The notes under the pieces are model-generated. The model ran no database searches and had not been told where the DNA came from. It worked only from the letters and a program-made list of their open reading frames with translations. A stretch of DNA of 11,499 nt, taken from assembly GCA_028277515.1 (NCBI GenBank), contig JANQGC010000056.1, forward strand, positions 1 through 11,499. Reading direction: 5' to 3'. Each line of letters starts with the position of its first letter. Positions within the stretch are counted from its first letter, which is position 1. A program made the position numbers and the translations under genes. Origin of the DNA: Anaerolineae bacterium (lineage in GTDB: Bacteria > Chloroflexota > Anaerolineae > Promineifilales > Promineifilaceae). This document shows, one piece after another, positions 1 to 9,086 of the stretch.

Positions 1-359
1 ATGATACGGATGCCACAACGGAGCATTTTCTCAGCTTTGAGACGGAAGCCGAACGCATCGCCGGCTTTTTACGGCTCTCGCTGCCGTTCCGAAACCAGCC
101 CCACCCGCTTCCCGAACTGCAAGATCACGCCATGATTCGCGAGGTTCATGTCTATGGCCCTGCCCTTGATCTAGGTGATGAGAGCCGGGGAGAGGCGCAG
201 CATATGGGATTGGGCAGCGAACTGGTGGAAAAAGCGAAGGAAATCGCCAGGGATGCCGGTTACGGCCGAATCGCCGTGATCAGCGCCATCGGCACGCAAC
301 AATATTACGCCAGGCATAACTTTGAGCTTGACGGTTTGTATATGACGGCTCCTCTATAA
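1..359 (+). CDS. Elp3-family radical SAM/GNAT protein, C-terminal fragment
   Basis: This is the 3' end of a longer gene; the reading frame is open from the window edge (first full codon at base 3), giving about 118 residues before TAA. The text matches the C-terminal acetyltransferase (GNAT) half of Elp3-like proteins: a HFLSFE segment, a GFLRLSLP strand, IREVHVYGPAL, then QHMGLGSELVEKA, which is the acetyl-CoA-binding turn, followed by AVISAIGTQQYYARHNFELDGLYM at the end. Elp3 proteins modify the wobble uridine of tRNAs, joining a radical SAM domain and a GNAT domain; the radical SAM half would lie to the left of the window. The ATG at 132 is internal to the conserved domain and is not the gene start. 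It converges on the DinB-fold gene. The family call is firm; the exact substrate in bacteria is inferred. Confidence 0.88.
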   Translation, partial: DTDATTEHFLSFETEAERIAGFLRLSLPFRNQPHPLPELQDHAMIREVHVYGPALDLGDESRGEAQHMGLGSELVEKAKEIARDAGYGRIAVISAIGTQQYYARHNFELDGLYMTAPL

Positions 360-362
360 TAG

Positions 363-390
363 AAAAATGCCGGCTTTACGAAGCTGGCAT
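363..390 (-). terminator. Intrinsic terminator of the msrA-DinB operon, possibly bidirectional
   Basis: A 10-bp stem (367-376 with 381-390, one G-T wobble) closes a TACG loop. Read on the minus strand it is followed by a run of five T (363-367), the classic form, and lies 8 nt past the stop of the DinB-fold gene. Read on the plus strand, 4 nt past the Elp3 stop region, it has only a weak T-run (CCCGATTTTA), so it probably serves both converging genes but mainly the minus strand. Confidence 0.75.
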
Positions 391-397
391 CCCGATT

Positions 398-877
398 TTA
401 AGCGATCCAATCCTGCCACTGTTCCGGTCTTGGCTTGCCCATTGCCTTCAAATAAACGTCGGCTTTGCCATAAAAAATCAGCAGCGCCTCTTTATAAACA
501 TCAATTTGAATGCCCACAGGCAGTTTAAATCCACCCCCGCGATCAATGACCTGGTTTTGAAGCTGCTCGTCAGTCAATGATTCAAGCGTTGCTAGTAATT
601 CACTGTCGAGGGTTTTGAACCAATCAGACAAACGACTCACACTATTTTCCAGGCCCGGATCGTCATTGCGATAAGAAAAATCTTGTTTTAGATTTTTCAA
701 AGAATCAATATAACTCTGTTCTACTTCACCAATCTCCCGGCAAAGCGTACCCAGGGTTGGATTTTCGCCACCGGGATTGAATTGCAAATCCTCATCGGTC
801 AATGCGTCCATCAATTGATCGCGCAGCGACTGGTACAATTTAAAGGTCGGATATTGCTCGTTCATGAAGCGGTTCAC
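398..877 (-). CDS. DinB-fold (DinB/YfiT-like) family protein lacking histidines
   Basis: A 159-residue soluble protein. The helical pattern and two signature stretches, NPTLGTLCREIGEVEQSYIDSL (about residues 39-60, second helix) and YKEALLIFYGKADVYLKAMGKPRPEQWQDWI (about residues 128-158), match the four-helix DinB/YfiT superfamily. Many members bind a metal through three histidines and act as thiol-dependent transferases, but this protein contains no histidine at all; the usual positions hold E or Q/D-type residues. It is therefore unlikely to use the standard metal site. The start is GTG at 877: GGAGGT stands 8 nt upstream, whereas the in-frame ATG at 865 would be 20 nt away. It follows msrA by 28 nt, so the two are probably co-transcribed. 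The biochemical role is unknown; a link to thiol or oxidative stress is only inferred from msrA. Confidence 0.82.
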   Translation of the reverse strand: MNRFMNEQYPTFKLYQSLRDQLMDALTDEDLQFNPGGENPTLGTLCREIGEVEQSYIDSLKNLKQDFSYRNDDPGLENSVSRLSDWFKTLDSELLATLESLTDEQLQNQVIDRGGGFKLPVGIQIDVYKEALLIFYGKADVYLKAMGKPRPEQWQDWIA

Positions 878-885
878 AAAAATTT

Positions 886-891
886 ACCTCC
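886..891 (-). promoter_or_regulatory. Ribosome binding site that fixes a GTG start
   Basis: Minus-strand GGAGGT with an 8-nt spacer to GTG at 877. It is the strongest such motif in the left flank and decides for the GTG over the downstream ATG at 865. Confidence 0.8.
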
Positions 892-905
892 AATGATTCC
901 AGAAC

Positions 906-1466
906 TTATACTGGCGTTTTCAACTTATGGCTGAACTCTTTGCGCAGCTTGGCCAACTTGGGTGAGATAACCACCTGGCAGTAGGGCTGGCTGCTGTTGT
1001 ATTTGTAGTAATCCTGGTGATAATCTTCGGCCGTATAAAATTTATCAATCGGTGTCACTTCTGTGACAATCGGATTGTGCCAGATACCGGCCTGGTTTAG
1101 TTCCCGGATCATCGTCTCGGCCGTCTCTTTCTGCTCCTGGTCATGATAATAAATCGCCGAGCGATACTGCGTCCCTACATCGGCTCCCTGTCGATTCAAC
1201 GTTGTGGGATCATGGGTAGCGAAAAAGACCCGTAGAATTTCTTGAAAACTGATCACCTGGGGATCAAAAGTAATCTGCACAACCTCAGCGTGTCCGGTGG
1301 TGCCGTTGCAAACTTCGCGATAAGAAGGATTGTCCACATGTCCGCCGGAATAGCCGGAAACAACTTGCTCAACGCCTTGCAATTCGACAAAAACTGCTTC
1401 CAAACACCAAAAACATCCGCCCCCTAATGTCGCAATTTCTAAGTTATTTTGATGGGTACTGTCCAT
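906..1466 (-). CDS. msrA: Peptide-methionine (S)-S-oxide reductase MsrA
   Basis: MsrA reduces the S-epimer of methionine sulfoxide in proteins and free methionine, using thioredoxin as the electron source, and repairs oxidative damage in the cytoplasm. The 186-residue protein has the catalytic GCFWC motif at 17-21 (nucleophile Cys18), GYSGG at about 38-42, GTTGHAEVV at 55-63, [10 protein letters not shown] at 94-103 and a resolving-cysteine candidate at Cys163 in the PYCQ segment. Length and motif order are normal for a stand-alone MsrA; there is no MsrB fusion. There is no signal peptide. The ATG at 1466 has AGGAG 8 nt upstream. It is the first gene of a two-gene unit with the DinB-fold gene. 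A perfect palindrome at 1501-1518 sits in its upstream region and may be a control site. Confidence 0.97.
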   Translation of the reverse strand: MDSTHQNNLEIATLGGGCFWCLEAVFVELQGVEQVVSGYSGGHVDNPSYREVCNGTTGHAEVVQITFDPQVISFQEILRVFFATHDPTTLNRQGADVGTQYRSAIYYHDQEQKETAETMIRELNQAGIWHNPIVTEVTPIDKFYTAEDYHQDYYKYNSSQPYCQVVISPKLAKLRKEFSHKLKTPV

Positions 1467-1500
1467 TGATACATCTCCTAATTGGATTTCTTACTGTCAC

Positions 1501-1518
1501 CGGGAAATTCATTTCCCG
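1501..1518. repeat. Perfect inverted repeat upstream of msrA
   Basis: CGGGAAAT-TC-ATTTCCCG: 8-bp arms with a 2-nt centre, 34 nt before the msrA start codon. It has no T-run and is not a terminator. The symmetry suits a dimeric repressor operator; a leader hairpin in the msrA mRNA is the alternative. Confidence 0.5.
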
Positions 1519-1720
1519 CATATTTATCAGCAACCTGAGTGTTTACCGGATTCATACCAATTAAATTGCTTTGAATAAAACCCTTAAGATAGAATCCTAT
1601 CACATTGATATAAATACTTGGCTCCTATTAAAGCCGACCTTAATTATTATGGATATGTATTAGAACTATAATTTATTTATATTACAAATATCTTACGCTC
1701 TAGCGAAACCTCTAAGAAAA

Positions 1721-1750
1721 TTGACATCATCTCTTCATAAGAGGTATGAT
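1721..1750 (+). promoter_or_regulatory. Sigma-70-type promoter of the toxin-antitoxin module
   Basis: TTGACA (1721-1726, perfect consensus) and TATGAT (1745-1750, 5 of 6) with an 18-nt spacer. It lies 30 nt before the antitoxin ATG and is the best promoter in the window. Confidence 0.75.
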
Positions 1751-1754
1751 GACA
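1722..1754. promoter_or_regulatory. Palindromic operator overlapping the toxin-antitoxin promoter
   Basis: Nested inverted repeats fill the promoter: outer arms TGACATCAT (1722-1730) and ATGATGACA (1746-1754) match at 8 of 9 positions, and inner arms CTCTT (1731-1735) and AAGAG (1739-1743) are perfect. The right side carries two extra bases (1744-1745). The site covers the -35, spacer and -10, as expected for autorepression by an antitoxin or toxin-antitoxin complex. That function is inferred. Confidence 0.55.
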
Positions 1755-1780
1755 TTTAGTCCATACGCGGAGTAATTATA

Positions 1781-2002
1781 ATGATAGCGAACTACGAAAA
1801 CGTACTCAACTTAGCCCGGCAGCTAGAATTGAAGGATCAATTACTTTTATTGAGAGATCTCCTCAGTGAAATTAGCTCGGAAGTAACAGAAAGTAATAGA
1901 AAGCATAGCATCACAGAATTAAAAGGGCTCGGTTCCGAAATTTGGGAAGATATTGACATCGCAGAATATCTACAACGAGAACGCAGTTTATGGGCTGGAT
2001 AG
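1781..2002 (+). CDS. Putative antitoxin of a PIN-type (VapBC-like) pair
   Basis: A 73-residue acidic protein. The N-terminal half (about 5-33, LNLARQLELKDQLLLLRDLL) is predicted helical and resembles the helical segment of small antitoxins. The C-terminal half contains HSITELKGLGSEIWEDIDIAEYLQRERSLW, a pattern I associate with antitoxins next to PIN toxins in Chloroflexota and cyanobacteria, where this tail wraps the toxin. The ATG at 1781 has GGAG 8 nt upstream and a strong promoter in front. Its stop overlaps the toxin start by 13 nt, the usual coupled arrangement. No conserved DNA-binding fold was identified with certainty. The reading frame is intact even though the toxin is broken. Confidence 0.75.
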   Translation: MIANYENVLNLARQLELKDQLLLLRDLLSEISSEVTESNRKHSITELKGLGSEIWEDIDIAEYLQRERSLWAG

Positions 2003-2432
2003 AAAACTATCAAGGACAAACTATTGGCGTTGATACAGCTCCTCTAATTTACTTTATTGAAGGTAACAATAAGTACTCGCCATTCGTTGATTCTTTCTTC
2101 CAGGCGATGGATCGAAATGAGATATTGGTAGTATAACTTCGACCATTACATTAATGGAAGTACTTGTCCAACCCCTGCGTCTTGAAAAACAAGACTTGGT
2201 ATCTCAATATAAAGAAATCCTTTTAGATACAAACAGCTTGATAATTGTAGATGTAGTTCCCGAGATTGCGGAGATTGCCGCAAGATTACGATCTCAATAT
2301 AATATACGCCCTCCAGATGCGGTTCAATTAGCAACCACCATATTTATGGGATCGACAATACTGCTTACTAATGATAAAGCATTCCGGAAAGTTAGTGAAT
2401 TAGAGATTATTCTACTGGATGAAATAAGTTGA
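1990..2432 (+). pseudogene. PIN-domain toxin (VapC-like), frameshifted
   Basis: PIN toxins are Mg-dependent ribonucleases. From ATG 1990 the frame reads 48 residues (GVDTAPLIYFIEG, with the first PIN aspartate at residue 15) and stops at TAA 2134-2136. The rest of the domain is in another frame from about 2136 to TGA 2432: TSTITLMEVLVQPL, then ARLRSQYNIRPPDAVQLAT and ILLTNDKAF, which hold the other acidic residues expected of the active site. Removing TA at 2134-2135 joins the parts as ...ILVVTSTITLMEV... and restores about 146 residues, a normal PIN length. The ATG at 2154 is internal and would give a fragment without the first catalytic aspartate. Either the toxin is inactivated or the assembly has an error. 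Start 1990 overlaps the antitoxin end; its ribosome binding site is weak, which suits translational coupling. Confidence 0.8.
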
Positions 2433-2501
2433 CTTTCCAATTTTAGCCTGGATTTTTTAGAAACTTATCCTTAGATTACTGTTGAATTGGATTAAATTTA
2501 G

Positions 2502-3992
2502 CTAGGGCAAACTGGTCTCCCCCATCAGCCACATATCGACCTCTCGCGCCGCGCCGCGACCTTCGTTGATAGCCCAAACAACCAGGCTCTGCCCGCGCCG
2601 GGCATCACCGGCAGCGAATATGCCTGCAATATTGGTGGCGAATTTACCATATTCGGCCGAGGCATTAGATCGGGCATCTCTGGCGACACCTAATTGGTCA
2701 AGCAGCGGCTGTTCCGGTCCCAGAAAGCCCATCGCCAACAGGACCAACTGCGCTGGCCAGGTTTTTTCCGTGCCTGGAAGCTCTTCTAACTGCGGCCGTT
2801 CATGTCCATTTTTGTGCCAGCCCACCTGCAGCGTTCTGATACCCTGTACCTGCCCCTGCTCATCGCCGATAAACTCTTTACTCATAACGGAATAAGATCG
2901 CGGGTCCTGGCCGAAAATATCGGCGGCTTCTTCCTGGCCATAATCAAGTTTGTACACCCGCGGCCACTGCGGCCAGGGGTTATCCGGCGCACGCGTGAGC
3001 GGCGGCTTTTCCAAAATCTCAAGCTGGGTCACGCTTTTACAGCCGTGGCGCAGGGCAGTGGCAACACAGTCCGTACCTGTATCTCCCCCACCAATGATGA
3101 GCACATCCTTGTTTTTGGCCGAAATAAAATTACCATCGGCGTGTTTGGAATCCAGCAAACTCTTTGTATTTGCTGTCAAGAAATCCATCGCCAGGTGAAT
3201 ACCCTTCAACTCCTGTCCAGGGATAGGCAGATTGCGTGCCCTGGTGGCTCCTGTACAAAGCACGATGGCGTCAAATTCGTCTTTAAGCGTATCAACACTG
3301 ACATCCTTACCTACTTCCACATTGGTTAAGAAGGTGATCCCGGACTCTCGCATCACGTTTATGCGCCGTTCAACAACGCCCTTATCGAGCTTCATATTAG
3401 GGATACCGTACATCAGCAAACCACCAATACGGTCTGCCCGTTCGTATACAGTCACAAAATGGCCAACGCTGTTGAGTTGGGCGGCGCAAGCCAGGCCAGC
3501 CGGTCCGGAACCGATAACTGCCACCTTTTTGCCGGTTCGGCGAACCGGGAGGTCAGGATGGACCCAGCCCTCTTCAAATGCTTTATCAATGATCGCATAT
3601 TCGATGTTTTTGATCGTCACCGGGGGATCGCTGATTCCCAACGTACAGCTCGCCTCACATGGAGCCGGGCAAACCAAACCGGTAAACTCAGGGAAGTTGT
3701 TGGTTTTATCAAGGCGATCATAGGCCTGCTTCCAAAGACCGCGATAAATTAAATCGTTCCAATCCGGAATCAAGTTGTTAATGGGACAACCAGTGGTCAT
3801 TCCGTTTAATATTTGCCCCTCATGGCAAAAGGGTATGCCGCAATCCATGCAGCGCATGGCTTGTGTTTTTAACTTCTCTTCTTGAAAATGCAGATGCAGT
3901 GGCTGCCAATCCTGGACTCGTTCAACAATGGGTCGATCGGCGGCCGATTCCCGCGTATATTCAAGAAATCCTCTCGCTTTTTGATTTTTCAT
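2502..3992 (-). CDS. gltD: Glutamate synthase (NADPH) small subunit
   Basis: GltD takes electrons from NADPH through FAD and iron-sulfur clusters and passes them to GltB. With the ATG at 3992 it has 496 residues. Visible in order: GFLEYTRE near the N terminus; cysteines 48, 51, 56 and 69 (CMDC, FCHEG, GCP) and 108, 112 and 116 ([10 protein letters not shown]) for the two 4Fe-4S clusters; the FAD-binding GSGPAG at 161-166; the NADPH-binding GGGDTG at 301-306; and the C-terminal FAD motif AAGDARRGQ at 460-468. A GTG at 4007 would add five residues, but it has only a poor ribosome site, while the ATG has GAAGAG 7 nt upstream and fits the family start better. It follows gltB by 20 nt (5 nt with the GTG), so the subunits are co-translated. 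No terminator is evident in the 69 nt between its stop and the convergent toxin remnant. Confidence 0.96.
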   Translation of the reverse strand: MKNQKARGFLEYTRESAADRPIVERVQDWQPLHLHFQEEKLKTQAMRCMDCGIPFCHEGQILNGMTTGCPINNLIPDWNDLIYRGLWKQAYDRLDKTNNFPEFTGLVCPAPCEASCTLGISDPPVTIKNIEYAIIDKAFEEGWVHPDLPVRRTGKKVAVIGSGPAGLACAAQLNSVGHFVTVYERADRIGGLLMYGIPNMKLDKGVVERRINVMRESGITFLTNVEVGKDVSVDTLKDEFDAIVLCTGATRARNLPIPGQELKGIHLAMDFLTANTKSLLDSKHADGNFISAKNKDVLIIGGGDTGTDCVATALRHGCKSVTQLEILEKPPLTRAPDNPWPQWPRVYKLDYGQEEAADIFGQDPRSYSVMSKEFIGDEQGQVQGIRTLQVGWHKNGHERPQLEELPGTEKTWPAQLVLLAMGFLGPEQPLLDQLGVARDARSNASAEYGKFATNIAGIFAAGDARRGQSLVVWAINEGRGAAREVDMWLMGETSLP

Positions 3993-4012
3993 CCAGTTAC
4001 TCTTCACCGTCC

Positions 4013-7000
4013 CTAATTTCCACTCACGCGCGCCATATCCTGGGCATTGGCTTCAAACGCCTTCATGATCGCTTCCTCTCCGCTAAATCCATTGGCTCGC
4101 GCTTTCTTAATTTGCTCCAGCATCCGCTTGTAATCCTTGGGAAATACCTTGACAAAACGAGGCCACATTTCTCTCCAATGAGCAAGCACTTTCCAGGCCA
4201 TCTGGCTGCCGGTATGGAAAGCATGCTGCCAGATCAAATCATTGAGTTCGCGAATATCCGCCGGATCGCTCATAGGCTCTAAGTCAACCATTTGCAGGTT
4301 GCATCTCTGGCGGAAATCACCTCCCAAATCCAGGACATAGGCGATACCCCCGGACATCCCGGCGGCAAAATTTCGACCCGTAGGACCTAATACAACCACA
4401 CGGCCACCGGTCATATATTCGCAGGCATGGTCGCCAACACCCTCAACAACGGCATTGACCCCGCTGTTGCGCACGCAAAATCTTTCGCCGGCCAACCCTC
4501 GAATATAAGCCTCACCGCCGGTCGCCCCATAAAAAGCGACGTTGCCGGTGATGATGTTTTCTGTGGGATCAAAAGTTGCCGTCTCCGGCGGACGGACAAT
4601 AATTTTGCCGCCAGACAGACCCTTGCCCAGGTAATCATTTGTGTCACCATCAAGATAAAAAGTCATGCCCTTGGGCAGGAATGCGCCAAAGCTTTGCCCG
4701 GCTGAACCATGAAAGTGAATCTTTATCGTCTCTTCGGGCAGTCCATCCGCCCCATGTAGACGAGAGATTTGGCTGCCGACCATCGTGCCCACAGCCCGGT
4801 CCGTATTCCGTATAGCCAGGGTTGCTTCCACCTTTTGTTTGTTTTCAATGGCCGGCCGGCAAATATCAAGCAGCACACGATGGTCAAAGCGATGCTCCAG
4901 GCCATGATCTTGCAGTTTCGTCTGGTAACGGCTGCTCTGTGGCGGACCTTCAATCCAATGCAACATGCTGGACAGATCCAGACCACGCGCTTTCCAATGA
5001 TGCGATACCTCACTGCTTTCCAGCCTATCGACACGGCCGATCATCTCATCCACCGTGCGGAATCCAAGTTCAGCCATGATCTCGCGCATATCTTGAGCAA
5101 CGAACCGCAGAAAATTGACAACATATTCCGGTTTCCCTGTAAAACGCTTACGCAGTTCCGGATCTTGAGTGGCAACACCCACCGGGCAGGTGTTCTTTTG
5201 ACAAACACGCATCATAATACAGCCCAGGGTCACCAGCGGCGCCGTGGCGAATCCATATTCTTCCGCACCCAGCAAAGCAGCAACAACCACATCCCGCCCC
5301 GTCTTTAACTGGCCATCGGTCTCAATGCGTACCCGGCTGCGCAAATCGTTGAGCAGAAGCGTCTGGTGCGTCTCGGCTACCCCCAGTTCCCAAGGCATGC
5401 CGGCATGTTTGATGCTTGAGCGTGGGGAGGCGCCCGTGCCGCCATCATGCCCGCTAATCAAGATGACATCAGCATGTCCTTTGGCCACACCAGCGGCAAT
5501 TGTCCCTACGCCAACCTCTGATACCAATTTGACGTTGATTCGTGCCTGGGGATTGGCGCTTTTCAAATCATAAATGAGCTGTGCTAAATCCTCAATTGAG
5601 TAAATGTCGTGGTGGGGTGGCGGTGATATAAGCCCAACTCCGGGTGTGGAATAACGCACCCTGGCAATCCAGGGATAAACCTTTGCCCCAGGGAGTTGTC
5701 CCCCCTCACCCGGTTTCGCTCCTTGAGCCATTTTAATTTGAATTTCCTCGGCATTCGCCAGGTAATGGCTGGTCACGCCGAAGCGGCCCGAAGCCACTTG
5801 CTTGATCTTACTGTTAGCCGAGTCCCCATCATCCCAAACGGTAAATCGTTGCGGGTCTTCACCCCCTTCACCGGTATTGCTCTTTCCGCCGATGCGGTTC
5901 ATGGCAACAGCCAACGCTTCATGCGTTTCCTTGCTAATCGATCCGTAAGACATTGCCCCGGTTTTGAAGCGGCTCATAATCGCCTCTACTGGCTCAACTT
6001 CCTCAATTGGCAGCGGTTCACATGCATCGAAGTTAAAGGAGAGCAGGCCGCGCAAGGTTGCAAATTCATGGTCATGTCGATTGACAGCTTTGGCGTATGC
6101 CTTATAAGCGTCATAATCATTATTTCGCGTGGCCGTTTGCAATTTATGAATGGTATCCGGGTTAAAGAGATGGTATTCACCCCCCTCACGGAATTGGTAC
6201 TTGCCCCCCACTTCCAACGTGTGGCCATTGGCCGGCCGATCCGGAAAAGCGGCATCATGACGCATGCACACTTCTTCGGCAATCGTTTCCAGGCCTACGC
6301 CTTCTATCCTCGAAGGGGTTCCACGGAAATATTTATCGACGACTTCGCTGCTTAGACCCAAGGCTTCAAAAATTTGAGCGCCCCGGTAGCTGTGAATAGT
6401 TGAAATTCCCATTTTGGAGAGGACTTTTATCACACCCTTAACGCTGCTTTTCAGGTATTTCTGGATGCCCTCTTCCAGGGTAACACCTGAAACCAATCCC
6501 CGGTTGATGATATCCTGGATTGTCTCTAAGGCTAAGTAAGGATTAATCCCCGATGCGCCATAGCCCAACAATACGGCAAAATGGTGCACTTCTCGCGCTT
6601 CCCCGGTTTCCACGATCAGGCTGACTTTGGTGCGAGTTCCTTCCTGGATCAAATGATGGTGCAGACCTGCGGTAGCCAATAAAGCGGGTATCGGTGCGTG
6701 AAGGCGATCGACACCCCTATCGGAAAGGATGACCAAATTTACCCCCCGGATAACGGCCGCACTGACCTGTTCGCATAACGCATCCATCCTTTTCTTCAAC
6801 CCTTCATGTCCCTCATTCACCTTGTATAAAATGGGAATTGTCAATGATTCAAACCCCTCTACCGAAATATGACGCAGGCGGGCGATATCATCATTGCTTA
6901 AAATGGGAGTAGGAACTTTTATCTGATGAGCATCAATAGGGGTTGTGTCCAATAGATTGCTTTCTGACCCTAACAATATCTCAGAGCCGGTGACGATCTC

Positions 7001-8653
7001 TTCACGAATGGCATCAATGGGCGGATTGGTGACCTGGGCAAATAATTGGCGGAAGTAATCATAGAGCAGTTGGGATTTATTGGATAAAACAGCTAACGGC
7101 GTGTCGTCGCCCATTGAGCCTATTGGCTCCACGCCATTTTGCGCCATAGGACCCAGGATCATGCGTAAATCTTCAAAGGTATAGCCAAATGCTTGCTGGC
7201 GTTGAATGGTTGTATGATGAGTTGTCTGCGGCTCTGCCGGCGGCAGCGGCAATTCATCCAAAGAAATCATGTTTTGTTCAAGCCATGCTCTATATGGATG
7301 AGCGGATGCCATCTCCCGCTTCAATTCTTCATCACTGATGATCCGTCCTTGCTCAGTGTCTACAAGGAACATACGGCCGGGCTGTAAGCGCCCTTTCTGC
7401 AGCACGTTTTCCGGGGCAATATCAAGCACGCCCACTTCCGAAGCCATGACCACCAGATCATCCTTGGTGATATAGTATCGTGACGGCCGTAAACCATTAC
7501 GATCTAACACCGCCCCTACAACCGATCCGTCCGTAAAGGCAATCGACGCCGGACCATCCCACGGCTCCATCAAGGCGCTGTAATATTCATAAAACGCCTT
7601 GCGGTCAGGGTCCATCGTCTCATGCTTGGACCAGGGTTCGGGGATCATCATCATGACCACCAGGGGCAGCGGCCGTCCGGCCAAAGTCAGAAACTCAAGC
7701 GCATTATCAAACATAGCTGAGTCGCTGCCCTCACTGTCAATCACCGGCAGAATACGCTGTAAATCATCGCCAAATAGCGCAGACTCCAGGGTCGCTTCAC
7801 GGGCCAGCATCCAGTTGACATTGCCACGGATGGTGTTGATCTCGCCATTATGATTGACATAACGGTTTGGGTGTGCCCGTTCCCAGCTGGGAAAGGTATT
7901 AGTTGAAAAGCGGGAATGGATCAAGGCGATGGCCGAACTGATCTTGGGATGGGAGAGATCATCATAAAATTGATCGACCTGCTCGGCAAGGAGCATGCCC
8001 TTATAAACGATGGTTTTGTATGAAAGGCTGGCGATATAAAAATATTCGGAGCCTGGAATGTCTGAGTTATGGCGGATGTGTTTCTCTGCGAGTTTGCGGA
8101 TCACATACAGTTTGCGCTCAAAAGCCATTTTATCGGGCAGATCGGGGCTGCGGCCGATAAAAACCTGGCGGATTTCCGGTTGGCTGGCTTTGGCCGTTTC
8201 GCCCAACGATTCATTATTTGTGGGTACGCTGCGCCATCCTAAAACCTCCTGGCCTTCTGCAGACACGATATTCATCAACCGTGTTTCACAAGCCAGGCGC
8301 TGCTCTTTATCTTGCGGAAGAAAGACCATGCCCACGCCATAATGGCCGGGTTCTGGTAATTGGATATTTAATCTTTGACATGCATCTGAGAGGAAATCAT
8401 GGGGCACCTGGATTAAGATGCCCGCTCCGTCCCCCGTATTTGGCTCACTCCCCGCTGCGCCACGATGGCTCATATTTTCCAAGGCCTGCAAAGCGTGGCG
8501 CACAATTGCGTGCGATTTTTCCCCTTTCATGTGGGCAACAAATCCGGTCCCACAAGCATCATGTTCAAAACGGGCATCATAAAGCCCTTGTGCAATGGGC
8601 TGCTGTTGAGACAGATTGTTGTTATGGATCCTAAATGGCGTTTTTTGCTTCAT
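4013..8653 (-). CDS. gltB: Glutamate synthase (NADPH) large subunit
   Basis: GltB transfers the amide nitrogen of glutamine to 2-oxoglutarate, giving two glutamates; ammonia is channelled inside the protein. The 1546-residue product shows the full family order: a 33-residue propeptide, then Cys34 ([13 protein letters not shown]), the N-terminal nucleophile of the class II amidotransferase after maturation (about 34-430); a central linking domain (about 460-760); the FMN/2-oxoglutarate synthase domain (about 790-1190, with [22 protein letters not shown]); the 3Fe-4S cysteines 1145, 1151 and 1156 (C-x5-C-x4-C); and the C-terminal glycine-rich beta-helix (about 1250-1440). The start is ATG 8653, preceded by GGAGGA 5 nt upstream; extension to a TTG at 8695 has no ribosome site. 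It leads the gltBD operon, is divergent from amt, and pairs with glnA functionally. Adjacent gltD favours NADPH over ferredoxin dependence. Confidence 0.97.
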   Translation of the reverse strand: MKQKTPFRIHNNNLSQQQPIAQGLYDARFEHDACGTGFVAHMKGEKSHAIVRHALQALENMSHRGAAGSEPNTGDGAGILIQVPHDFLSDACQRLNIQLPEPGHYGVGMVFLPQDKEQRLACETRLMNIVSAEGQEVLGWRSVPTNNESLGETAKASQPEIRQVFIGRSPDLPDKMAFERKLYVIRKLAEKHIRHNSDIPGSEYFYIASLSYKTIVYKGMLLAEQVDQFYDDLSHPKISSAIALIHSRFSTNTFPSWERAHPNRYVNHNGEINTIRGNVNWMLAREATLESALFGDDLQRILPVIDSEGSDSAMFDNALEFLTLAGRPLPLVVMMMIPEPWSKHETMDPDRKAFYEYYSALMEPWDGPASIAFTDGSVVGAVLDRNGLRPSRYYITKDDLVVMASEVGVLDIAPENVLQKGRLQPGRMFLVDTEQGRIISDEELKREMASAHPYRAWLEQNMISLDELPLPPAEPQTTHHTTIQRQQAFGYTFEDLRMILGPMAQNGVEPIGSMGDDTPLAVLSNKSQLLYDYFRQLFAQVTNPPIDAIREEIVTGSEILLGSESNLLDTTPIDAHQIKVPTPILSNDDIARLRHISVEGFESLTIPILYKVNEGHEGLKKRMDALCEQVSAAVIRGVNLVILSDRGVDRLHAPIPALLATAGLHHHLIQEGTRTKVSLIVETGEAREVHHFAVLLGYGASGINPYLALETIQDIINRGLVSGVTLEEGIQKYLKSSVKGVIKVLSKMGISTIHSYRGAQIFEALGLSSEVVDKYFRGTPSRIEGVGLETIAEEVCMRHDAAFPDRPANGHTLEVGGKYQFREGGEYHLFNPDTIHKLQTATRNNDYDAYKAYAKAVNRHDHEFATLRGLLSFNFDACEPLPIEEVEPVEAIMSRFKTGAMSYGSISKETHEALAVAMNRIGGKSNTGEGGEDPQRFTVWDDGDSANSKIKQVASGRFGVTSHYLANAEEIQIKMAQGAKPGEGGQLPGAKVYPWIARVRYSTPGVGLISPPPHHDIYSIEDLAQLIYDLKSANPQARINVKLVSEVGVGTIAAGVAKGHADVILISGHDGGTGASPRSSIKHAGMPWELGVAETHQTLLLNDLRSRVRIETDGQLKTGRDVVVAALLGAEEYGFATAPLVTLGCIMMRVCQKNTCPVGVATQDPELRKRFTGKPEYVVNFLRFVAQDMREIMAELGFRTVDEMIGRVDRLESSEVSHHWKARGLDLSSMLHWIEGPPQSSRYQTKLQDHGLEHRFDHRVLLDICRPAIENKQKVEATLAIRNTDRAVGTMVGSQISRLHGADGLPEETIKIHFHGSAGQSFGAFLPKGMTFYLDGDTNDYLGKGLSGGKIIVRPPETATFDPTENIITGNVAFYGATGGEAYIRGLAGERFCVRNSGVNAVVEGVGDHACEYMTGGRVVVLGPTGRNFAAGMSGGIAYVLDLGGDFRQRCNLQMVDLEPMSDPADIRELNDLIWQHAFHTGSQMAWKVLAHWREMWPRFVKVFPKDYKRMLEQIKKARANGFSGEEAIMKAFEANAQDMARVSGN

Positions 8654-8658
8654 CTCTA

Positions 8659-8664
8659 TCCTCC
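8659..8664 (-). promoter_or_regulatory. Ribosome binding site that fixes the gltB start
   Basis: Minus-strand GGAGGA, 5 nt before ATG 8653. It rules out the longer frame from TTG 8695 and places the catalytic cysteine at residue 34, a propeptide length normal for the family. Confidence 0.85.
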
Positions 8665-8961
8665 GCTGATCGATGGAAAAGTTCAAAACAGGCAAGTAGT
8701 TAGCGATAACCTGTGAAATTCATTATTGATGCAGGTTTAACGTCGTTAGAGACACTGCAAATTTTAGTATACTGCGTCCACTCCCTTATTTATACAGACA
8801 CAATCACAAAACTTTTCGCCACATGGTTTGGAAAAAATGCACAGGATTTTCTTAAGATTTCCGCACTCTCCAATCAAAAAACTAAAGAAATCATTAGGCT
8901 CAGACATCTTTCATACATTATGCACAAATCTATAATTCAGAATATTGTGCGTTTTTCGCTC

Positions 8962-8990
8962 TTGACGGAAAGCTATTTAGCCGTTAAAGT
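8962..8990 (+). promoter_or_regulatory. Candidate promoter for the amt leader
   Basis: TTGACG (8962-8967), 17-nt spacer, TAAAGT (8985-8990). The -35 is 5 of 6, the -10 only 4 of 6. It would start RNA near 8997, before the terminator hairpin, giving a leader of roughly 110 nt. An alternative -10, TATATT at 8998-9003, has a poor -35. Confidence 0.35.
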
Positions 8991-9029
8991 GGTTAGGTAT
9001 ATTTGCAAAATGAAATAAAAAACGAGGCC

Positions 9030-9086
9030 AGGACGCCTTTTGCAGCGATCATTGTGATCGCTGCAAAAGGCGTCCTTTTTGTTTTT
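9030..9086 (+). terminator. Strong intrinsic terminator within the amt leader (possible attenuator)
   Basis: Perfect 22-bp stem (9030-9051 with 9055-9076), 3-nt loop TTG, followed by T-runs at 9076-9080 and 9082-9086. The T-run ends 23 nt before the amt ATG and 11 nt before its ribosome site, so no promoter can fit between. Transcripts of amt therefore have to pass it. A TGCAAAA segment (9004-9010) can pair with TTTTGCA in the left arm (9038-9044), a weak antiterminator seed. A run of A before the stem gives a poorer terminator shape on the minus strand. Confidence 0.82.

Larger units (their letters stand above)
1467..1780. other. AT-rich divergent intergenic region between msrA and the toxin-antitoxin module
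   Basis: No coding frame is convincing here. It holds the msrA ribosome binding site (1475-1479), a perfect palindrome (1501-1518), and the promoter/operator of the toxin-antitoxin pair (1721-1754). The middle, roughly 1560-1700, is AT-rich with no structure I can name. No clear -35/-10 pair for msrA was found. Confidence 0.7.

Noticed and set aside
2125..2140. Programmed frameshift in the PIN toxin
   Set aside because: No slippery heptamer or stimulatory structure seen; a simple two-base insertion explains the break.
2433..2501. Terminator between the toxin remnant and gltD
   Set aside because: Only a 7-bp TCCAATT/AATTGGA pairing with a loop over 40 nt was found and no adjoining T-run.
4400..8640. 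Many long open frames in other phases across gltB and gltD
   Set aside because: They are shadows of the coding strand; none has a family signature or ribosome site, and gltB/gltD are continuous.
8654..8695. Longer gltB frame from TTG 8695
   Set aside because: No ribosome site at the TTG, while GGAGGA stands 5 nt before ATG 8653.
8990..9007. Sigma-54-like TGG...TTGCA before amt
   Set aside because: The GG and GC elements are separated by 12 nt, not the required 10.
8713..9018. 101-residue plus-strand open frame between gltB and amt
   Set aside because: GTG start without a ribosome site, AT-driven composition, no recognisable family; kept only as a low-level finding because of the terminator after it.
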